Source: Theobroma cacao (taxonomy: Eukaryota; Streptophyta; Magnoliopsida; Malvales; Malvaceae). From it: DNA of 64,000 bases. The notes below the pieces were generated by a model, which saw only the letters and a program-made list of their open reading frames with translations, was not told the DNA's origin and searched no databases. Shown in pieces: positions 38,492-50,110 of the stretch. The stretch's first letter is position 1, and each line of letters opens with the position of its first letter. The stretch is from positions 1,516,619 through 1,580,618 of the forward strand of contig NC_030853.1 in NCBI RefSeq assembly GCF_000208745.1, written 5' to 3'. Both the position numbers and the translations under genes were made by a program.

Positions 38492-39592
38492 ATGGGAAGA
38501 CAACCTTGCTGTGATAAGGTTGGATTAAAGCGCGGTCCATGGACGATAGAGGAGGATCATAAGCTGATGAACTTTATACTCAACAATGGTATTCATTGCT
38601 GGAGAACGGTTCCCAAGCTTGCAGGTAAATCTTCAAAGAAGTATTGAAGTTTCTCCACCCCTCTGTGTCTCTGTATCAGGCACATGAACTTGTGATTAAG
38701 TTGGGAGGGTATGTTTAAGAATATTGGCATTTTGTATGGTGATGCAGGTCTGTTAAGATGTGGAAAAAGTTGCAGATTAAGATGGATAAATTATCTCAGA
38801 CCAGACCTTAAGAGAGGGGCTTTCACAGAATCAGAAGAGGATCAGATTATTCAACTTCATGCGCGTCTTGGAAACAGGTAGAGAGTCACCATCTTTCTTG
38901 CAATATGAATATGATTATATATTAAGAAAACTACGGTAGTGCAACTGTGCAAGGGCAAGGTCCAAGTGATATTCCTGGCAAAATGCCATGGATGATTAGT
39001 GTTCATAGCCAGTTCATTCTTCATTCTAACACATGATAAAATTGGCAGGTGGTCCAAGATTGCTTCACATTTTCCTGGTCGTACAGATAATGAAATCAAG
39101 AACCATTGGAATACTCGAATCAAGAAGAAGTTAAAGCTCCTTGGCCTAGACCCTGTGACACACAAGCCTATTGAGAAGGCAGAGAAAACTGATGGTAAAA
39201 ATAAGATGACCTCGAACTCTAATTCATCTAATAAACAAGAAGCAAGCTTCGAGTCAAAGTCAGAGGATGATCATGCCATCACAGTTTCTACAAGCAGAGA
39301 TGAGAAATCAGAAGAAACTCAAGTAATTTTTGATGAAACAAACGATCTATTAAACAACTACCAAATGTTGTGTGGAAGCTTTGATTTGGAGTCATGGCTG
39401 AACCAAGATACAAATACTTCTTCCTCTTACACATCTTCATTCTCAGTGGAAGAATCCAACAATCCTTCACTGGGTGAAACCACCTCTACTCAAGAAGACT
39501 CCCTAAAGCAATGGGTTGACAGTGTGGATTCATTTCTCTCATGGGATGGCTTCAGTCATCTGGAAGAAAATTTTTTCCTCCTTGGGAAATAG
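38492..39592 (+). CDS. R2R3-MYB transcription factor (MYB40-like)
   Basis: Three exons, 38492-38624, 38748-38877 and 39049-39592, totalling 807 nt and 268 residues. Both intron positions are the standard ones for plant R2R3-MYB genes. The N-terminus is [18 protein letters not shown]2 (about residues 14-61) ends [18 protein letters not shown], and R3 (about 67-112) includes [20 protein letters not shown], so all regularly spaced tryptophans of R2 and the usual substitution at the first R3 Trp are present. The C-terminus is acidic and Ser-rich, ending in a short hydrophobic-acidic motif (ENFFLL). The [13 protein letters not shown] signature and the tail suggest the MYB40 type next to the MYB20/43/42/85 group, but the orthology is from memory. 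A nuclear DNA-binding regulator with unknown targets. Confidence 0.93.
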
Positions 39593-40903
39593 GCAATTGA
39601 ACATAACTTCTTCTATTCCCAAGTTTCTCTTTAGACTACTACCCTATCGTCTTAGCAATAAAAAAAAAGATCACAAAAGGTGATTCGGATTGATCATATC
39701 TGCTACCAAAAACTGCAGCTTCCTCTCCACTTCAACTCTTTTTCACCTTCTTGCTTTGTGTTTAACCTTTGAAGTTGTACTTATCAAAAATTGGTGTCCT
39801 TAATTTCCAGAATTAAATTACCCGTGATTGATCACTATGTATGTCTTGTTTATTCTTTGTAGCTGGTATCAAGCTTGTAGCATTTGACCAGAGAGAAAGC
39901 CTTAAAAAAGCTTGATCCATTGCCCCTGCCACTGATTAGGTTACTTTTTATCATACTCCCTTTGTAACTGTAAATTTCTGTGTACTGTCACACATCATTA
40001 TGAAAGTGCCCAAGGTTTTACTTCATTTTGTTGCCTTCTGAAACAACATAGTCTTTTATTTTTGCTTGACTTTAAAGGAAAAAGGTGGAAAAAAAATGGG
40101 AGAAAAAAGAAAGAGAAAAAGCCGGCAACAGCAGAGAATCAGATAGATGCTCCTGGATGTCTGCTAAGATTATGTCTCTTTTATAACCTTTCTGCAATAT
40201 GAAGTATGATGAGCACTCTTCATTTCTTTATTGTGTTAACTTTTTTGGCATGTATCTGTAATGCAATTGAGGAAACTGCTTAGCTATCTATTTGTTTTTG
40301 CTTTGTTTTCAATTGTTGGGGGGATAGAGATAACTAGATTAGGTCGTGCTTAGCACTGAAACCTGGAAGTGGAATCCGCTAGGAGTTGTTTATTTCTGTG
40401 CATGCATCTGTAGATTGTTACAAGGCAAGGAATCCTATGATGGAGCTCAATAATCTAACCCTGGAAAAAAGAAAAGTTCGCATTCCTGCGACTGTGAATG
40501 CACTGGCTCTTGAAGCCAACCAATGGACAGAAAAATTCAAAGAAACAAAAAAAAAAAAAACCTGGAAAAACATTTTCTAATCTGTTGACCACCTTCCATA
40601 GCCAATCGTTTTGCGTAAAATGTTACTTTAGGAGTTCAATGTATTTGATACGAAATACTCCGGACAAAACAGATCGAGACTTCTTATCATTTTATTAGAG
40701 ATTTTGTCCGTGAGCATTTTCTTCAAACTTTTCACACTCGTTCTCAATCAGAGCTTGTTCACACTGTCACTAAAGACTTGTTATATACGGATGTTTCATA
40801 TGTTCAGACACAAGCTTTTGTAATGTTCTTCTCGATCACTCGAGGTGATGTATATACACATGTATAACTTTTATAAATAATATAAATATATACATGTAAC
40901 TGC

Positions 40904-41496
40904 ACGTTTGATTCGTGAAATAAACAGAAATAAAATAAAATAATTATTCTATGAAAATAGAATACAGTGAAAATAAAATAGTTATTATGTAATTTGGTAT
41001 AATGAATTGAGTAAGGTAAGAATAGCTATTATGACTTATTACAGTATTTGGTTGATAAAAATAATTTTAGAATAAAAAAGTAGAGAATAAAAAGATAAAA
41101 ATATCCTTTGTTATATATATTATTTATTGTTGTTTTATTTTTAAAAATTAGTATTTTATTTATAATTTAATATTAACATTATAAAATTCTAATACTTTAA
41201 TTATAATTTAAACGTTGCAATGATTATTTTATTTTTTTATTGTTTAAATATGAATAATTTATAATTTATTTTAAATATTAATAATTAATTATTTAAATAT
41301 TAATATTTTATTAATAATTTATCATTAATATTTTCAAATATCAATATTTTATTTATAATTTGACTTTTAACTGATTTTAAAGAATAATTATTTTTAAAAA
41401 AATTACTATTTCTTGATATAATTACTAACCAAACATAGGAGAAAGTACCACATGAAAATAGAAAAAGAATAACTTAACTGTTCCTTGTACCAAACG
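40904..41496. mobile_element. MITE-like AT-rich element
   Basis: About 590 bp, very AT-rich and without coding capacity. It starts with ACGTTTGATTCGTG and ends with CTTGTACCAAACGT, whose reverse complement is ACGTTTGGTACAAG, so the ends form an imperfect terminal inverted repeat. Internal blocks such as TTTGGTTGATAAAAATAATT and AATTACTAACCAAACA are also roughly inverted relative to each other. I see no convincing target-site duplication. Confidence 0.45.
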
Positions 41497-41675
41497 TCCC
41501 GTTGTTTATCTGAACTTAACCTTTCTATTCTTTAGGAAGTTTGAGGATTGATGTGGAAACCAAGTAAACTGGTGTGAAAGGTGAGTTTTATTCCAAATAC
41601 GTAGACATAGAACAATCTGTTACGTATATTTGGTCGTAGCATTTCTCTGAAAGCAAAGTGTTTCTTTTTCCATGA

Positions 41676-42110
41676 TAATGATCAGTAACTTGTTGGAAAA
41701 AAAGAGTCAAGTCTGATCAATTAACAGTCTGGAAGGCCAACCTCAGCAGCAGCACGAGTTAAAAAAAGGGGAAGAAAATGACACAAAAAAACAAAGAAAG
41801 GAAATCATAGACCCTGATTCCCTGATTTCCAAGCTTATCTGTTGATTACTAGGTCTGATTTGGACACCAAAACTAATTACAATGACATATTTGACTAAAC
41901 AACAGGATGATTGGACCTGGAAACAGATAGGATTTCGACATGGTAAGCCTTTCGGGAAATTGAACAAGTTCCCATCTCCACAATATTGTTTTTAAACCCA
42001 AGTTGCCGGCTCTTGCTTCATTTTATATTATTTCCAATATCAGTTGTACAACTCTGCTCAACTATAAATTTATGACCCAAGTTGATACTTTCTTCATGTT
42101 TATTATCCAT
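41676..42110. repeat. Duplicated non-coding block A, copy 1
   Basis: Similar along its length to 46195-46625 in the same orientation; shared strings include CCAACCTCAGCAGCAGCAC, ACTAGGTCTGATTTGGACAC and TTGAACAAGTTCCCAT. It lies upstream of the DUF971 gene. Confidence 0.8.
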
Positions 42111-43292
42111 TTTTTAAGCCCTGCAGATGATTTCTGTTCCCATAAAGAATTGAGCTGTTAACTTGGTTTAACAAAATTACAAAAAAATATTATTGCACCT
42201 GAACATACACCAATGTGATTAAACTTATTGTTAAGATCAGTGTCTCATGAACAACCCTAGAGCCATCAAAATTAAAAAGAGCCAAAGCAATGGAAATAGA
42301 GCAAACATACGACCAACCCACCTAGTGGTACCCTAACACCCAATGATTAGATGATTTGGCCTCCATGTTTATTGAAGTCAAATATGATAGGCAAAGTAAG
42401 TGTTCAGGTCAAAATTAAACCCCCAGCACTCTAAACTCTAGATAATCGTCATGGCTATCATCATGGCCTTTTGTTTATATAAGAATTAGAGACCCTTTTT
42501 TCTTCTTTCTTTATTGCTTATAAAAGGATAATGATAGACATATTGGAATGAGGTCATTTCTTTTGGTTAATTTATGGGAGTGAAGTAAGTAAACTTGTGA
42601 AGAGTATTTATTTATTGGGAACTTATCTTCTTTTTGTGGTCCTTAAGCCATTTACAGAAAGGGTCAAGTGGTTTTGTTTAATTAGAATAATTACTATTTT
42701 ATTATTTGATGCCTTTACATATGCTTCACATGAATTAATAACATTTCCAATTTCTTACTCATAAGTCACAACCAATATATTTTTTTCTCTATACTTTAGT
42801 CAAACAACATAGATTCCATACACAAATTGTAATTTATTTTAGTGGAAATTAGTCTTGGCACGCACGCAAGAAAAATTATAATTAAGCGATCTCTCTCTCT
42901 ATTTTTTTAATAATAGGATAAAATTTAAATATTTTCATTATTTTATCAAATATTGACTTTTTATTTATCTTTCCTCTAAAACCCATACTAAAATTTATTT
43001 ATTTTTATAGTTAGTACAATTTGATATTAAATTTTTTGGGTTTCACATTGCAACTTAATGATGAGAATTAAATTTAAAATAATAATTTGGATAATCACTT
43101 TTCCCCCATTTTTTAAAAGGGGAGAGTTAAAAGAATCAAGCCCAATGAAAGTATTGGCCTTATGAGAACAAAATCTTAAAATATATGGGCCAACTTTGTC
43201 CAACAAAAGAAAGGCCCAGATCCAAAGACAGTTCCAGCTCTACAAGAAAACGTGAGCACTACGAAGAAAACAGTGTCAGCTTAGCTCGAGCT

Positions 43293-45032
43293 ATGCAGAG
43301 GGCAATTCCAAGGATACACACTCTCGTTGCAACTCCAGGCCTCAAAAGCTTCTCTCTTAACGCACCCAGGATCGTAAGTTTTTTTTTTTGGAATTAATTT
43401 ATTCTTTTATATTTGTTTTGTTTTAGTTGATTTCTCTTTTTTTTTTTGTTGCTAATTTAATGAGATTTTTTTTTTGTTTTGATTTTTATTTTTTAATATA
43501 ATCAGGCCCAGATTAGTTTTAAAAGCACCCATTTTGATTTTTAGGTTGAATATATCTTTTTGGAAGTAGAAATAATCATTTGGGATATTATCAAGATTAC
43601 CAATGAAAATTATGGATTAGTTTGCTAGTTGAGTTGATGTTGAAATTTGTTTGTGTCATGCTTGGGAGTTTTATTCTGGTGCTGCTGTGTGTCCTCCTTC
43701 CCGGATGGTTAGCCTGAAAGACAGGGGAAGGGAGGATCCAGCGTAAGGGGGTTGCTGATTCAGCACCATGCCTTGTATGGTTGTTCTGGAGGATTGTGAT
43801 TTTGTGAAAGTTTGGCACGAATGGATTGGGGCTCCACGGTGGTCATGACTTGCTGTAAGTGAGTTTAATTGATGTTGGTTTAGTAAACCCACCTGTACAG
43901 TAAGGCTGTTTTCTAATTGTGGTACGATGAGTGTTCCTCTTGCGGCATTCTTTTTGTGTGGATATCTTGAATGCTGATCGATCTCACTGCAAGCGGATGT
44001 TGCTTTTCGTCGTATTTGTTGTTATACACAGGTGAAGCATTGAAGGGGGTTTTATTGTCTCTTCACTTGCTGGCCTATACCACTACCAATTCACAGGGTA
44101 GTTTTTTTAATCTCTTCTTAATGAATCATTCTTGCTTTTCAAAAAAATAAAAAAAATTAGTTGGTTTCTTAAGTTTCATGGATAAGTAGGTAAATTCTAC
44201 AAATGTTTCATTGAATCTTTATAAGTTAGGTAGAGAAACCGATGAATGATTCATTAAAAAGACATACTGTCTAATCTCTGTTTTCATGGCAATGACTGAG
44301 TAAAATTTCAGTGATACATGCTTGTAGCTTTTTTCTCTATCATCATACTGGAATTCACACCTGCCATGCTGAACCTTGTTCAGGTAGAGGTAGAATATGC
44401 AAATGGTAGCAAGTTTTGTTTGTCAGCTGAGTTTTTGAGAGTTTATAGCCCAGCTGCTGATGGCAAGATTAGGTCAATTGGAGGTGAAAAGGTACATATT
44501 ATAATTCTTGTCTTGGCCTAAACTAGTAAAGGCACATAATTTGCTTGGTTTTCTGCCATTGAACACGCAGCGCTATATCTACTTGGATAATGTTAACCCT
44601 TTTTTCCTTTAAATTTATTTTAACTCTTGACCCTCCAAGAGATTTTATGTCCCTCTAAAAAGAGCAATTGTCATGTCTGATTGCTGAGATTCGTTTATCA
44701 GGTGATATCTGGGCGGCGCCATGTGGGGATAATGTCTGCTGAACCAGTAGGAAACTATGGTGTAAGGTATCTTCACTAAGTTCTGCATTTCACCATCTCA
44801 GATTCTTTATAAAGTCTACATATGGTTAAATACGTTTTCCCTGTTTATTTGATCATTTGTGTCATTTTTGGGTGGATGGTTCAGGATAGTTTTTGATGAT
44901 TTGCATAGAACCGGGATTTATTCTTGGGACTACTTCTATAATCTTGGGACCAACAAATTTACCCTCATGAGAAATTATATCAAAACACTGAAGAAGCACG
45001 GGCTCAGCCGGGATCCACCTAAAAGAAAGTGA
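43293..45032 (+). CDS. DUF971 (GBBH-like N-terminal domain) protein
   Basis: Four exons, 43293-43373, 44384-44491, 44702-44766 and 44885-45032, giving 402 nt and 133 residues. Residues from about 28 onward form the DUF971 domain (the N-terminal domain of gamma-butyrobetaine hydroxylase-like proteins): VEVEYANGSKF, SAEFLRVYSPAADGKIRS, GRRHVGIMSAEPVGNYGVR, FDDLHRTGIYSWDYFYNLG and ending PPKRK. The first exon is basic and poor in acidic residues, so organelle targeting is possible. The catalytic oxygenase domain is absent, as is usual for the small plant members, and the molecular role is unknown. Splice sites are canonical and the frame is intact. A damaged second copy lies at 54409-63214. I chose the start at MQRAIPR because the duplicate and the family begin there; the frame is open further upstream. 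Confidence 0.9.
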
Positions 45033-45099
45033 TTGAAAGACCTCTGATTTTCTGAGTTAGCCCCTCAAGAGCACCGAGTCAACCTTGGTCCTATCAAGA

Positions 45100-45930
45100 G
45101 GTTGCCATTGAAGAAACTCAGTGGTCAATCTGGAAATACATGTTGCAATTGAAGTTAGTTGAAGAACAGCTTAAGAGCTGTGATTGGAATTATTCTATTT
45201 ATATTTAGTTAAGTCAGTTGTGTGTTTGTGAGATGCACATGCTCCTTTTAATGGTAGCAATCATTGTAACGATTTTACCCCTTAGGCTGTTAGTACTAGT
45301 GTTTGATTGTTTCAACTTTTTAAACTAACTGGAAAATCAGTTTGCACGTTGGGATATCTGCTTGTATTGAAATCAATAAAATTACACAGAAAATTTTAGT
45401 ATTAAATGATTTTCATTTATTGGTACAGTTACACAGAAGATAAACTAATGATGCATTGTATTAAATAGCAGGGAAAAAAAAAAAGAAATCTTTATTGTGG
45501 ATATTTCCCACTCTTGTTATCCCTTCAGCAACCGAACCCTTGTTTGCTGTCCATTTGCTTTGCACTTTGCATTGGTAGGCTGTGGATGAAATCTACCACC
45601 TTGTCAAAGGATGCAAAGACTTTTTACAAATGTCTACAAGAGCTAAGCAGCAACTTTTGGAACTTCATACCTGCACTGCCTGGCACTTGTTCACTTTGAA
45701 TGAAATCAACTAGCTTGCGTTGGCACTTCACAATGTTCAGTTTGGACTCGTATATTTTAGCAATTTCCTGTACATAAAAAGGCTATGTGAAGGATTTAAC
45801 AGTAACCCATTTTCACATCAACATACAGCATGTACCAAACATCCAGGACAAGACAATTGGGAAGAACCTGAGCTGAGATTCATCATAGCTTTATCCTATG
45901 TAACAGACAATACCCCATTTAATTTAAAAT
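45100..45930. repeat. Duplicated non-coding block B, copy 1
   Basis: Begins in the 3' UTR of the DUF971 gene. Two segments (about 45138-45260 and 45590-45910) match 48165-48290 and 48290-48660 in the same order and orientation. Shared strings include GAAGTTAGTTGAAGAACAGC, AAAAAGGCTATGTGAAGGAT and TTGGGAAGAACCTGAG. The copy at 48 kb lacks about 330 bp between them. Confidence 0.78.
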
Positions 45931-46194
45931 TTATATAAGGTCTGTAGAGTTTCGAAGGTAGGTAGAATTTCAATCGTTTCGATGATATGACATAAAGAAT
46001 GTAATATATAAGGCAACATCATGCTAGCTACTCAAACAGTCAATGTGCAAGCACATGCACAAACATAATACGAGGAAATCAACATAACAAGGTTTGAGTG
46101 CCATATTTTGATGCATAAATTAGAACAGACATATTAAGATGAACTTCTATTCACCCAATTGCTAGTACTCGGAAAGAAGCACTAGAAGCTTCCA

Positions 46195-46625
46195 GAATAA
46201 TGATCAGTAAATTGTTGGAAGAAAAAGAGTCAAGTTTGATAATTGACAGTTTGGAAAGCCAACCTCAGCAGCAGCACAAGAGTTAAAAAAGGGGAAAGAA
46301 AATGACACAAAATACGAAAAAAGGAATTCATAAACCTGGTTTCGAAGCTTATCTCTTAATTACTAGGTCTGATTTGGACACCAGAACTAATTACAATGAC
46401 ATGTTGGACTAAACAAAAGGATGATTGGACCGGGAAACAGATATGATTCGATATGGTAAACCTTTCAAGGAAATTGAACAAGTTCCCATTCCCACGATAA
46501 TGTTGTTTTTATACCCAAGTTACCGGCTCTTGCTTCATTACCAAGCTCTGTTTATATATTATTTCCATTATCACTTGTACAAATCTGCGCAATTATAAAT
46601 TTAAGACGCAAGTTGATACTCTTTT
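46195..46625. repeat. Duplicated non-coding block A, copy 2
   Basis: Second copy of the block at 41676-42110. It differs by scattered substitutions and a short insertion near 46540. It lies just 3' of the C2-domain gene. Confidence 0.8.
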
Positions 46626-46874
46626 ATGCATGCATTGCACTTGTTTGTTTATGCAGGCATGGAGGCACTTTCAATAACTTAAATTGAAACAACATGTAAT
46701 GAACTACTGTAGAAGAATTGCAGAGTTCTGAATATTACACACATATATACATATATGTAACAATTGAAAAAATAACATTTCATCTATGTTGAAAGCCATA
46801 CGGCATCTACAATCAATGGAATTGTAAAATATAGATAGAAACTACAAGCATAGAAAAAAGAAAGATGTCTGATC

Positions 46875-47911
46875 TTAAGCTGCTTCATTGAACTTAGGTG
46901 CACGTGCTGTTCTCCCATAATGTAGCTTCCTCTGTTTGTTCCTCCTTGATAGCTTCTTCTCCAGGTTTTTCACTCTTCCTGTTAGGTCTGATTTTACAGT
47001 TGATTGCCCCTTTGCTTCTACCACGAGCGTCTGGACCATCTCCCTTAGCTTCTTGTTCTCTTCCACGATCATCTTAACATCTTTTTCCATCTTCACCATG
47101 CTTCCTTCATTGTCAGAAATCATCTCCTCAGCAGCTTTACGAGGCAACAGGTCGATTGCCGCCAGAGGTTGTTCCAAGTTTCTAGTAGCAACTTCTTCTT
47201 TCTCTTCTTCAAATAAAGTTTCTCTTTCCGGGGATTCAATCCCATGATCTTCATCCCTCCCTTTCAACCTCAACTCCCTCAAGGTCATATGTGGAGGTGA
47301 TGAAGTCGAAGTCAAGGAATCACCTGTTTTCGATAGATCACCACGTTCACTCGGGGTGGACTCCATGATATCTCGACATGACGCCTTGGAATCGTTTCTT
47401 ACCAGATGATGCTTGCCATTGCGATTCTCGCCTATGAGATCACGGTAATCGATGGTCAAGACTTTACTCAACGTCAGCTGAAAACGAGAGGCATCAAGAA
47501 CCATTCCTCCGATGTTAAGGGTCCCAAAGAACTGCCCAAAAGGGCTGCGGATCAAGAGTGCAGCAAAAGCAGGAGTCTTCATTGCAGCGGCTGAGGCGGT
47601 TGGGATGAAGTTATGGATAAGCAGACGAACGCTCCCAATAAGCCTGTCTCTGAAGTGCCAGCAGCGTATATCTCAACGGAGACGGTGGAGATTTTGTTGA
47701 AGAGGAACTCGGGTGAGACCTTGAAGAGAAACTTGTCGTTCCAGGTAGGGTTTTCGCCACCAACACGATCAACTCGAGTGTGAAGCTTGGTGGAAGAATC
47801 AACCCAAGCAACAGCGTAGGTTTTCAAGTGGCGATCGGGTATAAGCGATGGGTGAACAAGCCCTTGTGCAGAGATAAAGTTGAGCTCAAGAACAAGACTC
47901 GTTTTCTCCAT
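46875..47911 (-). CDS. C2-domain protein with C-terminal coiled coil, frameshifted
   Basis: Two overlapping minus-strand frames, 47911-47579 and 47582-46875, together read as one C2-domain protein. The first gives the start of the C2 fold (LELNFISAQGLV, TYAVAWVD, NPTWNDKFLFKV) and runs out of frame at about 47640-47646, after AGTSETG. In the second frame the sequence continues sensibly upstream of its ATG (SVRLLIHNF), then MKTPAFAALLIRSPFG and LNIGGMVLD. A missing base in the ACAGGCTT region would explain this. The C-terminal part is charged and ends in a predicted coiled coil (about 47110-46930) and a basic tail. Intact length would be about 346 residues without introns. The family resembles small plant C2 proteins of the SRC2/BAP kind, which bind membranes and often respond to stress. 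Either a pseudogene or a sequence error. Confidence 0.75.
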
Positions 47912-48164
47912 TGTTGTGATTCAAGTGAAATGAAATAATTGGGAATTGGTTTTTCTTTTTGGTGATAGAAAATTGTTGAATGTGTATAAACTGTAGCAGT
48001 AGTTTGGCGGTGGAAGCAAGGGTCATTCGTATTCTTCCCACACTCGATTTCCAGTACTTTATTAAAACTTAGAACTCTTTTACCAATCTAATATTAATTT
48101 TAAAAGATTCAATTTGAACTTAAATAATTCAAATTAAACTTAAAATGACTTAAAAATTTAAACT

Positions 48165-48660
48165 AAATACATGTTGCCATTGAAGTTAGTTGAAGAACAG
48201 CTCAAGAGCTGTGATTTGATCCATTCTATTTATATTTAATCAAGTCAGTTGTGTGTTTATGAGAGCGCGTGAGATGCAAATGCTCCTTCAAAGATCTACC
48301 ACCACCTTGTTAATGGATTCAAAGACTTTTACAAATGTCTATGAGAGCTAACCAGCAACTTTTGCCACTTCATACTTACATTGCTTGGCAGTTGTTCACT
48401 TTGAAAGAAATCAACTGGCTTACATCGGCACTTCTCAACTAGCAAAGCAGCAATTTCCTATACATAAAAAGGCTATGTGAAGGATTTAACATTAACCACA
48501 ATAACATCATCCCACCCTCCTATGGGGAACCAGTGCTATGCAAACACCAATTTTCGCATCAACATGCAGCATGTACCAAGCATCCAACACAAGACGATTG
48601 GGAAGAACCTGAGTTTGAGATTCGTCGTAGCTTTATCCTATGTAATACACAATACTCCCA
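48165..48660. repeat. Duplicated non-coding block B, copy 2
   Basis: Second copy of parts of 45100-45930. It lies upstream of the C2 gene and begins about 250 bp from its start codon, so it may overlap that gene's promoter. Confidence 0.78.
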
Positions 48661-50110
48661 TGTGATTTATATAAGAGCTACTGTCAAATAACCATAATTG
48701 ACCAAATCAATACTAGATATATCGATCTTGAAAAGAAACCCTTTAAAGAAAAACTTCAGTAAAGTTAAATCCGCACTTAGCTCCTCCTGTAGATGCTTTT
48801 ACAGCATCGGTAGTACTTCTTCATTCTAAAGGAAATCTGTTGGCTTTCCATACTAAAAAATGACCTCAAGTGCTGTTTAGACTCATAGAATTTTAGAATC
48901 TCCTGTAATAGAAAAGGCACCGATGTTGATGAATAGCTATAAACATCATTACATATGCTTACAAAAGAGGGGTGAGACGAGAAAAACATTAGCCATAGAA
49001 GCACCACCATCTATAAGAACACAATTGGCAACGTTAGATGAGGATCAAAGAAATTAATATACAAACACGATATCTTGTAACATCTAGCTGCCTTGCTAAG
49101 CCTTCAAGTATCTAATTACTTGCTGCAAGAAAGATATGGCATTTGTATCAAGACAAAATGCTGTAATTTCTGATTGTAACAAGTTAAGTAAGTGACTTGA
49201 TAGCTCTTTAATATTTGCATTCCCTAAAATCAACCTTAATATGAATTTTACTATCATGTAGTACATATTTTATTTTGTCCCTTGATTGGAAAATGAATTT
49301 GCTATTATATAGCTATTAATGAAAAATCATGAATGTTCATTCTCTTAAGTGAATGCGACAAATAAGCTACTAATAAAAAATTATAAATTCATATATTCTT
49401 TGAAGTGAATGCAACATCATTTAATAATTATGGTCATAGCCATGAATCCATCTATTCTTTGAAGTAAATACAACATCATTTAATAATTATAATTGTCATA
49501 ATAATTTACACTATTATTATTTTAATTCTAAGAATAATTTTACCATCAGAAGTGGATGAATGCCTTAACACATTAATCCACTAAAAATGAATAATCCACA
49601 AAAAGTGGATAACCGGTCATAAGTGGATCAACCACCAAAAGTGAATGAATACTTTTAACTCACAAGAAGTGGATGAATACTTTTAATTTACAAAAAGTGG
49701 ATGAATAATAAAAAAACAAAAAATGAAACGAATAAAAGGAATATAGAAAACGTATTGTCAATGATTTGGCATAAAATATCATTGGTCACGTACCTGTTGT
49801 ACGTCTTGAACTTTATCAAGCATCACTTAAAACTTTGTGATGATTTTATCAAGACATTTGTCCACCCTAAAAGATGAATTGATTATATGATTGGCAATAG
49901 AAATATCCATTATTGATTTTCTTACCCTGAAAAGAGAATTGATTATTTGATTGGTAATGGAAATATCCGAAAATGAACTTAATAGTAATTGGTATATTTT
50001 AGTATAACTATATTATGAAGATGCTTTAATATGTTCTTATTATATTTAAATGATATGTTCTTATTATGTGTTTTAATTATGTATTTAATGTTCCTTCATA
50101 TTAACTTGTA
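48661..50110. other. Spacer with degenerate short repeats
   Basis: No gene seen. At 49380-49500 a segment of about 60 bp (ending in AACATCATTTAATAATTAT) occurs twice. At 49545-49710 an AGTGGATGAAT-like motif recurs at least six times. These may belong to the damaged 5' end of the copia element that follows. Confidence 0.5.

Larger units (their letters stand above)
39593..43184. other. MYB 3' flank and AT-rich spacer
   Basis: The first few hundred bases are probably MYB 3' UTR. The interval holds a MITE-like element (about 40904-41496) and one copy of a duplicated non-coding block (41676-42110), both listed separately. The rest shows no gene. Confidence 0.5.

Noticed and set aside
43671..43892. 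Minus-strand frames in intron 1 of the DUF971 gene
   Set aside because: No domain similarity; intron sequence that differs between the two gene copies.
49545..49710. Recurring AGTGGATGAAT motif as a CRISPR-like array
   Set aside because: Spacing and sequence are irregular and this is plant nuclear DNA; it is a degenerate local repeat.
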